The notes under the pieces were generated by a model. It was not told the DNA's origin and ran no database searches. It saw only the letters and a list, made by a program, of their open reading frames with translations. 64,000 bases of DNA. Source: Paenibacillus cremeus (GTDB lineage: Bacteria > Bacillota > Bacilli > Paenibacillales > NBRC-103111). How positions within the stretch are numbered: the first letter of the stretch is position 1; each line of letters starts with the position of its first letter. The position numbers were made by a program, and so were the translations under genes. This document shows, in pieces, positions 35,806 through 43,869 of this stretch. The DNA is taken from assembly GCF_007786445.1 (NCBI RefSeq), contig NZ_VNJI01000034.1, positions 18,075-82,074 on the forward strand, in the 5' to 3' direction.

Positions 35806-36220
35806 GATGATGATCCCCCCATGAATTAGGATACATAAATCACAGTTTTTCGGTAAATATCTTGTTATATAAAACATATCATACATAATAATATACTGTA
35901 AATAGTGCGTATTAATTGTATTTAGTATGTATTTTATAATTGAAATGTGAGTCCTATATCCCTACAGTACCCCCTCTTATTTTCCTCCTTTTACCCATTA
36001 TCCCCATCACTCAGGTCTGGTCATGTCACCACCAACCTTGGGACGGAGAAGCAATGGGCGATGAATGCAATCAACGTACCATCATCAAAGCATACTCATA
36101 TGGATCAGCCCCGCTAACCTTTTTTTTGCGCTGCCTCTTTTACCAATCTAGCCCTGAGTCAAAGGGATAATAGAGAAAAGGACTCTTGCGAAGTACCACC
36201 CCTCGCTCCTCAAACGCAAC
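35806..36220. other. Non-coding stretch between ppdK and the murA terminator
   Basis: About 415 bases without a credible gene. The 130 bases nearest ppdK are very AT-rich and should contain its promoter, although no clean -35/-10 pair was found. Around 36188-36205 the minus strand reads GGGGTGGTACTTCGC, which recalls the end of a T-box leader but lacks the rest. The remainder shows no repeat or hairpin that I can support. Confidence 0.5.
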
Positions 36221-36262
36221 AAAAAACACCGCAAATTCCTCGAAAGGAATCTACGGTGTTTC
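36221..36262 (-). terminator. Intrinsic terminator after the murA-like gene
   Basis: AAACACCG...CGGTGTTT outer arms plus inner ATTCCT/AGGAAT, with a T run on the minus strand. Confidence 0.85.
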
Positions 36263-36279
36263 TTCATCCATTACCCTGC

Positions 36280-37578
36280 CTACAGTGAGCCCACCGAACG
36301 GGCCTCCTGCTCTTGCTCCAAATCTCGCTCCAGCAATGTAATGTTCGCCCCGAGCGACCGGAAGCTGCCGATCACGTCGTCATAGCCCCGCTCCAAGTGC
36401 TCCACACCCGTGATGCGAGTCGCGCCTTCGGCCACCAGCCCGGCTAACACCAGGCATGTACCCGCCCGAACATCGGTCGCATGCACCCAGGAGCCGGTCA
36501 GCGGCCGCCCACCGCGAATAAACGCGGTTTCCTGCCTGACCTCAATGTCCGCGCCCATCCGTCTCAGCTGCGGCACGTGATTAAACCGGTTTGGGTACAC
36601 GCGCTCGGTGACAATGCTTTTGCCCTTCGCCTGCGTGAGCAATGCGGTCACCGGCTGCTGCAGATCGGTGGCAAAGCCCGGATACATCGAAGCTCGTACC
36701 CTAGTCGCGCGAATGCCGTCCTGACCGTACGCGGTGATGCTGCTCTCGTCCATCTCGATGCCTAGACCGACTTCTTTCAGCTTGGCGATACAAGAGCCCA
36801 GATGCTCCGGAATGACATCCTGCACCGTCACACGACCGCCTGTAATGCCGGCCGCCATTAAGAACGAGCCGGCAATGAGCCGGTCAGGGATGACGGCATG
36901 GCCTCCGCCGTTTAAGTATGGCACACCTTCGATGCGAATGCGGTCCGTTCCCGCGCCATAAATCCGCGCCCCTAGCCGATTGAGCAGCGTAGCCGTATCG
37001 ACGACCTCCGGATCGACCGCCGCATTGTACAGATTGGTGCGGCCTTTGGCCCGGCAGGCAGCGAGCAAGCTATTGATTGTCGCCCCTGAGGTGATCGTGT
37101 CAAAATAAATATCGGTACCCCGAAGCTCAGCAGCTTCGACGACGTAATAATCTTCATGAAACACTACTTTTGCACCCAGCGCCTGAAACGCTTTAATATG
37201 CTGATCGATCGGACGCGAAGAGAAATCGTCTCCGCCTGGAAACCCAATCGTCACACGGCCGAATTTGGCGAGCAGTGCCCCTGCAAAATAATACGAAGCG
37301 CGGTATGCCGCCGCTTTTCCCGGATCAATCACGGCGCTGTGAATCCAGCGGGGATCGATGACCACATCTCCATTACTCTCCCGCCGAACCTCTAAACCGA
37401 TATCCTGCGCGATGCGGGCGATGACTTTGACATCATCAATTTTCGGAATCCCCTCGAGTGTGACCACATCGTCAGCCAAGCATGCTGCTGCCAGCAGGGC
37501 TAGCGAGCTGTTTTTGGAGCCCGGGATTTGTACACTGCCAACAAGCGGTCCTGCCGATTCTACTTGAATGTATCGCAT
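36280..37578 (-). CDS. murA: UDP-N-acetylglucosamine 1-carboxyvinyltransferase (MurA) with Asp at the catalytic Cys position
   Basis: The product is 432 residues from the ATG at 37578, with AGGTGGG before it. It adds enolpyruvate from PEP to UDP-GlcNAc, the first step of peptidoglycan synthesis. Landmarks are PGSKNSSLALLAAA (Lys 22), the active loop FPGGDDFSSRPIDQH, GTDRIRIEG, FATDLQQP (general-base Asp) and VEHLERGYDD. In the common enzyme the loop reads PGGC; here Asp 117 stands at that place, as in naturally fosfomycin-insensitive MurA of mycobacteria and chlamydiae. It may be a second or third paralogue. It stands alone next to an FHA regulator gene 40 bases upstream on the same strand. 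Confidence 0.92.
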   Translation of the reverse strand: MRYIQVESAGPLVGSVQIPGSKNSSLALLAAACLADDVVTLEGIPKIDDVKVIARIAQDIGLEVRRESNGDVVIDPRWIHSAVIDPGKAAAYRASYYFAGALLAKFGRVTIGFPGGDDFSSRPIDQHIKAFQALGAKVVFHEDYYVVEAAELRGTDIYFDTITSGATINSLLAACRAKGRTNLYNAAVDPEVVDTATLLNRLGARIYGAGTDRIRIEGVPYLNGGGHAVIPDRLIAGSFLMAAGITGGRVTVQDVIPEHLGSCIAKLKEVGLGIEMDESSITAYGQDGIRATRVRASMYPGFATDLQQPVTALLTQAKGKSIVTERVYPNRFNHVPQLRRMGADIEVRQETAFIRGGRPLTGSWVHATDVRAGTCLVLAGLVAEGATRITGVEHLERGYDDVIGSFRSLGANITLLERDLEQEQEARSVGSL

Positions 37579-37618
37579 CAAAGTACCCACCTTCGGAAGT
37601 TACTGTAACGTTCTATTT

Positions 37619-38353
37619 TTATTTGGAATCCATTTCCAATACATAGCCGCTGCCGCGAACCGCACTGATCAGGAACGTGTCCTTGCCATATTTTTTACGA
37701 ATTCGGTACACTAGAGCGTTGAGCTCATCCATACTGACATCGGGAATACCGTCCACCCCCACCGTGCGCTCCGGCCAAACGCTCTGTTTGATTTCTTCAA
37801 TCGGCACCAGCCGATTGGCCTGCTCATACAGCAGCTGGATCAGCAAAAACTCTTTCTCCGACATCGCAATCCGTTTGCCGCCGACAGTGCATTCGTGCTT
37901 TTCCCAGTGAATCGTCAGCGGAGGCTCAACAGGCACGGTCAGTCGCTGCGTCACACTGAGCGGCTCCAATTCCAGCGTCTGATCGGCAAAAATATATGAA
38001 AAGTGGATGACCGTCATCCCTTTGGCCAGTTTAATAATATCGAACGACTGCAGCGGATAGGGCTTATGCGGCTCTGCGCGAACGCCATTGATTTCTGTGC
38101 CGTGCCGGCTTCCCAGATCGTAGAGGACGGCTTTGTCCCCTTCTTTGCGAATCAAGAAATGCTTCCGCGACAAGAACGCATTCGTAAAAGCAAAATCCGG
38201 CGAATAATCGTTGGACGCTCGACCGATCACGGTTTCAGAAGCGGCCAGATTCAGACATGTCCCAGGCCTGAACGGCTCGCCTCGAATCACATACAGACAA
38301 GCGAAAGTATCCAAGTTGCGTTCCCTCCCGAGCCTTCTTGATGTTAAGAACAT
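37619..38353 (-). CDS. FHA-domain transcription factor with C-terminal winged helix
   Basis: The product is 244 residues from the ATG at 38353 (GGAAGAG nine bases before); earlier in-frame ATGs are possible. Residues about 30-110 form an FHA domain with the phosphothreonine-binding pattern GRASNDY, LSRKHFLIRKEGD and LYDLGSRHGTEING. After a linker, about 150-244 form an OmpR/PhoB-type winged helix (KRIAMSEKEFLLIQLLYEQA, LVPIEEIKQSVWP, ELNALVYRIRKKYG, AVRGSGYVLE). An FHA reader joined to a DNA-binding domain suggests control by a Ser/Thr kinase such as PrkC, as in mycobacterial EmbR, where the order is reversed. It sits between murA and an LTA-synthase-like gene, so cell-envelope control is plausible. 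Confidence 0.87.
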   Translation of the reverse strand: MFLTSRRLGRERNLDTFACLYVIRGEPFRPGTCLNLAASETVIGRASNDYSPDFAFTNAFLSRKHFLIRKEGDKAVLYDLGSRHGTEINGVRAEPHKPYPLQSFDIIKLAKGMTVIHFSYIFADQTLELEPLSVTQRLTVPVEPPLTIHWEKHECTVGGKRIAMSEKEFLLIQLLYEQANRLVPIEEIKQSVWPERTVGVDGIPDVSMDELNALVYRIRKKYGKDTFLISAVRGSGYVLEMDSK

Positions 38354-38486
38354 AGCTCCAAGCTCTTCCATTGCGAAAATGAATCCATTCCCTATCATAT
38401 CCATTTTTGGCTTCAAGGTAAATACTTTTGCGCTGACGTGTCGCTCACAAGTCACTGACAGCCTATTATCAGAGACAATCGCCTTA

Positions 38487-38495
38487 TGATATAAT
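38487..38495 (+). promoter_or_regulatory. Extended -10 promoter of the LTA-synthase-like gene
   Basis: TGATATAAT lies 46 bases before the start; a weak TTATCA stands 18 bases upstream of the hexamer. Confidence 0.55.
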
Positions 38496-38540
38496 ACGAA
38501 TGATTTAGGACCTAATCATACTACGGGGGAGTTTCCTTTT

Positions 38541-40076
38541 ATGCCGCTGCTCATTCGCCTGCTGACGACTGCCCTCTGGTCGCTGGCCCTCCTGACGTTC
38601 CAATCGTCGGAATTTATTAAACCGCTTACACCCAAGTCTCCTCCCGTCATTGAGCAGAAAACCGACTGGTCGAAGGAAGAACTAAGCAAGCCGCCCAACA
38701 TCATCATCGTGCTTAGCGAAGCGTTCTGGGACATCACTCAAATGACCAATTTGAAATTCAGCGAGGATCCGGCTCCATTTTTCCATGCGCTGCAAGAGCG
38801 GTATACCCATGGCACGATGCTCTCGCCCATGTTCGGCGGAGGTACGGCGAATGTCGAGCTGGAGGTGCTGACCGGTCACTCGTACCGTTTTTTCCAGGAA
38901 GGGTCGATCGTTTATGAGCAGTACATCAAGCAGCCCACCGCCTCCCTGGCCACTATCCTCTCATCCCAGGGGTATAAGGCGACGGCGATCAGCCCGTTTT
39001 ATAATTGGTATTTTAACAGCTCGGAGGTGTACAAGCATCTCGGGTTCTCCAAATTTATCAGCTTGGAATATTTCAATCCCGATGAATATGTCGGGCCTTA
39101 TATCGGCGACCATGCGGTGGCCAAACGGATTATTGAAGAAAGCGAGAAAAATCCGGGTCCCGATTTCATCTTTGCCAATACGATGGAAAATCACTATCAT
39201 TATTGGCCGGGCAAGTTTAAGCGCAATACGATCGATGTTTCCGGAACGGGCTCGAATGAAGCTCTGGGCATCGCCGAAACCTACGCACAAGGCATGCGGG
39301 GCGCTGATGATATGCTGCAGGAGCTTGTGACCCATTTCAGTCAGGTGAAGGAGCCTACGGTGCTTGTATTTTTCGGTGACCATCTGCCGTCGCTGGAGCA
39401 GTATTTGGTGTACAAGGAGTCCAAGTATATTACTGGGGAGGACGACCCCGATTTCTTGGAAAAAATGCACAGCACGCCCGTCATCGTATGGAACAACTAT
39501 TTACCTCCGGGACAAACGGATGAGCTGCATATCAGCCCTTCGTTCCTAAGTCCATACATCCTGCATCTGGCGGGCCGCAAAGGCAGCGCCTATACCGATT
39601 ACTTATCTGAGCTGTCGAAGAAGATGCCGATTGTCCCGCCGGAGGATCATTATGAGGCTTACCACATTGACGTGGATCTCGTGAAAGAGTATGAGGCGCG
39701 GCAGAATGCGATTTTGGAGGCAGAGAAAAATAATGCGTTGGCGAGCGATCCGCCATTTACGCTAGGCTACGGCGATCCGGTGGTCAAGCAGATCACGCCC
39801 GAGGCAGTCACGGTGCGCGGCGACACCTTCGGCAAAGCACAGCTGACGCTGCGCGGCGGCCGCTTCGGCCTCGGCAGCACCGTGTTCGTGAACGGGCAGC
39901 AGCTGCAGAGCCAGTGGCAGAGCGAAGAGACGCTGACCGTCTCGCTCCCGAAGGAGCTGTATGCGAAGCCAGGCAGGTTGGACGTGCAAGTGAAGACGAT
40001 CGACTCGAAGAACCACGTACTCGGTCAATCGCAAGTCCTCACCGTTCCGGTGGTGGAGAAAACAGCGGCGCCGTAG
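38541..40076 (+). CDS. Small LTA-synthase-like sulfatase-fold enzyme with one membrane anchor
   Basis: The product is 511 residues; GGGGGAG precedes the ATG. One hydrophobic segment (about 4-20) replaces the five-helix membrane domain of normal LtaS. The sulfatase-fold domain keeps Glu 60 (VLSEAFWD), the nucleophile Thr 102 (GGGTANVELEVLTGHSY), ANTMENHYHYWP and FFGDHLPS, so the active site seems complete. The last 100 residues (about 405-500) form an extra beta-rich domain resembling IPT/Ig modules. Family members transfer phosphoglycerol from phosphatidylglycerol. A phosphoglycerol transferase or hydrolase role on a wall polymer fits, but the exact reaction is open. Confidence 0.87.
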   Translation: MPLLIRLLTTALWSLALLTFQSSEFIKPLTPKSPPVIEQKTDWSKEELSKPPNIIIVLSEAFWDITQMTNLKFSEDPAPFFHALQERYTHGTMLSPMFGGGTANVELEVLTGHSYRFFQEGSIVYEQYIKQPTASLATILSSQGYKATAISPFYNWYFNSSEVYKHLGFSKFISLEYFNPDEYVGPYIGDHAVAKRIIEESEKNPGPDFIFANTMENHYHYWPGKFKRNTIDVSGTGSNEALGIAETYAQGMRGADDMLQELVTHFSQVKEPTVLVFFGDHLPSLEQYLVYKESKYITGEDDPDFLEKMHSTPVIVWNNYLPPGQTDELHISPSFLSPYILHLAGRKGSAYTDYLSELSKKMPIVPPEDHYEAYHIDVDLVKEYEARQNAILEAEKNNALASDPPFTLGYGDPVVKQITPEAVTVRGDTFGKAQLTLRGGRFGLGSTVFVNGQQLQSQWQSEETLTVSLPKELYAKPGRLDVQVKTIDSKNHVLGQSQVLTVPVVEKTAAP

Positions 40077-40095
40077 CGCAGCTCGGCTAAATGGC

Positions 40096-40150
40096 AAGTG
40101 GCTATCCCATCTGGTTTAAGAAAAACCTGATTGGGATAGCCACTTTTTTA
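40096..40150 (+). terminator. Intrinsic terminator after the LTA-synthase-like gene
   Basis: AGTGGCTATCCCA pairs perfectly with TGGGATAGCCACT, followed by six T. The 200 bases up to 40351 hold no gene that I can support. Confidence 0.92.
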
Positions 40151-40351
40151 GTTTGTGAGGTAAATTTACCGCTCTTGAGGCCGGATTGCGCGGCTTCGGG
40201 CTCATAGTAAGGGATATTCACCTTACTTTGGCCGGTGCGATGACTTGTCGGCTTTATGCCTAAAGCTGTCGAAACATGCGCTTGCCCGGGAAATGTAGGG
40301 TTTGCGCGAGATGCCAGCTCCCCTGCAGGGAGCGCGGCAAGCCATCACACC

Positions 40352-42112
40352 CTACTCCTCACGGTACCAGAGGCTGCGCAGCTCTTCGTTCGTCTCAAGC
40401 AGCTCCTCAAGCTTGCCGGAGGCATCCACGCGCCCGTTCTTGAGGACGATGATGCGGTCGGCTTGCGCGAGGGCGGCTTTACGGTGGGAGACGACGAGGC
40501 ACGCGGCGCCCTGCCGCTGCGTCTCGATGCGCTCCCAGAGCTTGCGCTCGGTATCGACGTCGAGCGCGCTTGACAGGTCGTCGAAGACGAGCAGCTCCGC
40601 CTCGCGGACGAACATGCGCGCCGCCGCCGTCCGCTGGGCCTGCCCGCCGGAGAGCTTGACGCCCCGCGGGCCGATGACCGTCTCGAGCCCCAGCGGCAGC
40701 CGCTCGAGGTCCGGCTCCAGCACGGCCGAGCGGATCGCCCGCTCGAGCTGCCCCTGCTCGGGTACCAGCCCGAGCAAAATATTGTTCGCCAGCGTATCGC
40801 TGTACAGCCGCGGAATCTGCGGCGTGTAGGCGCTGCGCGGCGGCACAAAGAAATCGCCCGGGGCGCCCACCGGCTCCCCGTTCCAGCGCAGGTCTCCTGC
40901 CTGCATCGGCAGGAGACCGAGCAAGGCGCGCACCAGCGTCGTTTTCCCCGAGCCGACCCGGCCCGTGATAACGGTAAACGACCCGCGCGCCAGCGTCAAA
41001 TCGACCCCCTCGACGCCGCGTCCCGTCTCGGGGTATCGATAGGTTAAGCCCCGCACCTCCAGCACGTCCAGCTCCTGCCCCGGTGTCAGGCGAGCCTCCG
41101 CCTCCGGCTCCGGCAGCGTTCCCCGCAGATAAAGCGGGTGGTACTCCGTCAGCTTCGTCGGCTCCGCTCCTTGTAGCAGCGTCTCCAACCGCCCCTTCGA
41201 AACCGTGCACTGCTTGAAGTAGGTTAGAAATTTACCAAAATTCTGGATAAATTGCGTAACGAAGTTTAAGTAATAGACGAATAAGGCAAAATCCCCGACG
41301 GTAAAGCTGCCGTCACGCATCGACTGCGCGGCAAGCAGCAGGATGAGCCCTGTCCCGATATTGACTGCATTGGAGAACACGGAATCCAGCATGGAATTCA
41401 TCAGCTTATCCTTCAGCATCGCTTCCCGGCGATTCTCGTTCAATGCTTTGAAGCGGTCGATAACGCGATCCTCGGCGCCGGCCACTTGAATCGACTGCAC
41501 CGAGCTGAACATCTCGCTGATCGCGCCCGTCACTTGGCTTGTCGCCTCCCGGCTGGCAGCGCGGTATTTTTGCAGCATAGCGGTGGACAGCTGTGCGATC
41601 GAGACGACCACAACCAGCGGCAAAAAGACCCACATCGTCATCTGCGCATTAATGCGGATCAAGATGAAGCAGGACACCGCCGCGAAGCACGTCATCGCAA
41701 ATGCGTCAACTGACCAGCTGACCGTTTCCTCCACCTGATCGACGTCATCGCGAAACGAGCTGATCGCCTCGCCCGGCGAGCAAGGGATCGCCTTGGCACC
41801 CGGCTCCTTCAGCACGTGCCGCAGCAAATTGCGTCGCAGCAGCGCCCCGATGCGAAAGCGAAACTGAACGTCCGTTATGAAGCCGAACACGATCAGCACC
41901 ACGCGGGCGAGCGCCGCCGCCAGCAGAAGCGCGATCAGCGCCCCGACACCGAACCCATACGGTGAGCTGCCCGACAGCAGATCGAAGAACTGCTTCGTGA
42001 GCAGCCCGGGCACAATCGGAGCCAAATAGATGAGCGTCCAAGCCAAAGCATTCAGTATGTACAGAATTAGCCGATAGCGCGTCAGCTTCCACAAAAATGC
42101 GAAGGTCGTCAT
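40352..42112 (-). CDS. ABC exporter half-transporter with degenerate ATP site
   Basis: The product is 586 residues: an N-terminal six-helix exporter domain (about 15-310) and a C-terminal ATPase. The ATPase has GRVGSGKTT, LSGGQAQRTAAARMF, LLVFDDLSSALDVD and VVSHRK. The residue after the Walker B Asp is Asp and not the catalytic Glu, the mark of the degenerate partner in heterodimeric exporters such as TM287/TM288 or BmrC/BmrD. Its start overlaps the stop of the partner gene (ATGA). The substrate is unknown; lipids or drugs are typical. Confidence 0.92.
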   Translation of the reverse strand: MTTFAFLWKLTRYRLILYILNALAWTLIYLAPIVPGLLTKQFFDLLSGSSPYGFGVGALIALLLAAALARVVLIVFGFITDVQFRFRIGALLRRNLLRHVLKEPGAKAIPCSPGEAISSFRDDVDQVEETVSWSVDAFAMTCFAAVSCFILIRINAQMTMWVFLPLVVVVSIAQLSTAMLQKYRAASREATSQVTGAISEMFSSVQSIQVAGAEDRVIDRFKALNENRREAMLKDKLMNSMLDSVFSNAVNIGTGLILLLAAQSMRDGSFTVGDFALFVYYLNFVTQFIQNFGKFLTYFKQCTVSKGRLETLLQGAEPTKLTEYHPLYLRGTLPEPEAEARLTPGQELDVLEVRGLTYRYPETGRGVEGVDLTLARGSFTVITGRVGSGKTTLVRALLGLLPMQAGDLRWNGEPVGAPGDFFVPPRSAYTPQIPRLYSDTLANNILLGLVPEQGQLERAIRSAVLEPDLERLPLGLETVIGPRGVKLSGGQAQRTAAARMFVREAELLVFDDLSSALDVDTERKLWERIETQRQGAACLVVSHRKAALAQADRIIVLKNGRVDASGKLEELLETNEELRSLWYREE

Positions 42113-43869
42113 ACCAGCATCTCCTCCAATCCTACCCGCAGCATCTGGCTGTACCGGGATTCCGGATCGGCGCCGAGGTGTGCCCGGTCGCCGTATTCCA
42201 CAATCTGTCCGTTATCCAGAATGAGGATGCGGTCTGCACGCTGGATCGTTGCGAGGCGGTGCGCAATAATGATGCAGGTCCGATCCACCAGCAACCGGGT
42301 GATCGCCTGTTCAATACGCTGCTCCGTGGCCGGATCGAGGCGCGAGGACGCTTCATCCAGAATGACCAACCCCGGGTCGGATAAAAACACGCGGGCAAAC
42401 GACAGCAGCTGTGCTTCCCCCGCGGACAACCCGCCGCCGCCCGATTCCAGCAGCGTATCGAGTCCGCTGCGAAGCGAGCGGAGCCATGGCTCCATGCCTA
42501 GCTCGCCCAGCACCTGTCGGACACGGTCATCGCTGATCGACTCGTCAAAAAACGTCAGGTTATCCCGCACCGACCCCTGAAAAATTTCAATGCTCTGGGT
42601 CACCATACCGACGCGGCTGCGAAGCTCCTGCAGCTTGGCCTCGCGCAGCTCCTTGTCACCGAACCGGATGCTGCCTTCCTGCGGGTCGTAGAAGCGGAGC
42701 AGCAGCCGAGCGAGCGTCGTCTTGCCGCTGCCCGTGCGCCCTAGAAGGCCCAGTACCTTGCCCTTCTCCAGCACAAAGCTGACGTCCTGCAGCGTCGTGC
42801 TCTTCTCGTCATAGCCGAAGCTGACGCGGTCGAACTCGACCGGCAGCGGACCCGAGTCAATCGGCACCCCAGGGCCGTCCTTGATCTCGGACTCCGTCTG
42901 CAGCAGCTCACGCACCCGCATAATGCTGGCGTCCGCTTTTTGCAAATCCTCCATCTGCGTGCGGATATTCTCGATCGGTTTGGCCATCAGCTCCGTGTAA
43001 TAAAAGATCATATACACCGTACCCAGCGTGATCGAGCCTTGCTTCCATAAATAATAGCTGAGCGCAAACGCCACCGCGTTGCCGATTGCGAACACGATCA
43101 GCGTCGTGATCCACATCATCGCCCAGCCAAAGAACGCTCGGACCCGAAGCGGCAGCCATTCACGGATCAGCGTATGAAACCGGTGCATCACATACCCGGT
43201 CGCCCCATTGGCGCGGGTGTCCTCGGTGCCCTCCAGATGCTCGCCCAAGAAACCGTAGAACGTCGCGCTAATCTGCCTCATTTTTCCCCAAAAGGGCACG
43301 GCGAACTGACGAATATATTGAATCGCCCAAATCGCAAACACGACAAACACGAGCATCCCGGCACCAATCAGCCAGCCTTCCCGGAACAGCAGCACCAGCA
43401 TCCCGGCCACCAGCAGCAAGTTGCTCAGCAGCGTAATGACGAAATGGGAAAAAAAGTTCGCCAGGTTGTTGATATCCCCGTCCACCCGCTCGATAATAAC
43501 TCCGGAGGTTTGAGACTTGTGAAAATTCATATCCAGCTTCAAGCAGTGGGACGCCACGTCCCCCCGCAGCTGATTGGTGGCGATCCAGCCTACGTTTTCC
43601 CCGACATAGGTAGACAGCACCGATACCACCTGCTGCAGCAGCGTCACCCCAATGAACAACCCGGCTGCATACAGCAGCGGTCGGGAACTGGCTTGCGATT
43701 GCGCCGTGTCGATGAAATAGCGGATAATTTGCGGATTGACCAGCTGCATCCCGATGCCGCCGATCAGCAAAATGCTGAGCCAAACGATGCTTCTCCACTG
43801 CGGCTTTAAATACCGCTGGAGCAGAAGGGTGTACTCCCGAACCGGTATTTTACCTGTTAGCCTCTTCAT
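42109..43869 (-). CDS. ABC exporter half-transporter with catalytic Glu and altered signature
   Basis: The product is 586 residues from the ATG at 43869 (GGGAGG eight bases before), overlapping the helD end by 20 bases. After the exporter membrane domain (about 25-315) the ATPase shows GRTGSGKTT, LVILDEASSRLDP with the catalytic Glu, and IIIAHRL. The signature reads LSAGEAQ in place of LSGGQ. In the paired dimer that altered signature faces the degenerate Walker site of the other half, which fits one active and one inactive ATP site. Confidence 0.93.
   Translation of the reverse strand: MKRLTGKIPVREYTLLLQRYLKPQWRSIVWLSILLIGGIGMQLVNPQIIRYFIDTAQSQASSRPLLYAAGLFIGVTLLQQVVSVLSTYVGENVGWIATNQLRGDVASHCLKLDMNFHKSQTSGVIIERVDGDINNLANFFSHFVITLLSNLLLVAGMLVLLFREGWLIGAGMLVFVVFAIWAIQYIRQFAVPFWGKMRQISATFYGFLGEHLEGTEDTRANGATGYVMHRFHTLIREWLPLRVRAFFGWAMMWITTLIVFAIGNAVAFALSYYLWKQGSITLGTVYMIFYYTELMAKPIENIRTQMEDLQKADASIMRVRELLQTESEIKDGPGVPIDSGPLPVEFDRVSFGYDEKSTTLQDVSFVLEKGKVLGLLGRTGSGKTTLARLLLRFYDPQEGSIRFGDKELREAKLQELRSRVGMVTQSIEIFQGSVRDNLTFFDESISDDRVRQVLGELGMEPWLRSLRSGLDTLLESGGGGLSAGEAQLLSFARVFLSDPGLVILDEASSRLDPATEQRIEQAITRLLVDRTCIIIAHRLATIQRADRILILDNGQIVEYGDRAHLGADPESRYSQMLRVGLEEMLV

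Noticed and set aside
35940..36170. 76-codon open frame in the ppdK-murA gap
   Set aside because: No ribosome site, low-complexity start and no similarity to a known protein.
36186..36206. T-box-like GGGGTGGTAC sequence on the minus strand
   Set aside because: No specifier loop, no antiterminator/terminator pair and no aminoacyl or amino-acid gene downstream; probably chance.
40300..40350. GCTCCCCTGCAGGGAGC palindrome after the exporter genes
   Set aside because: Strong hairpin but no T run on either strand, so not called a terminator.
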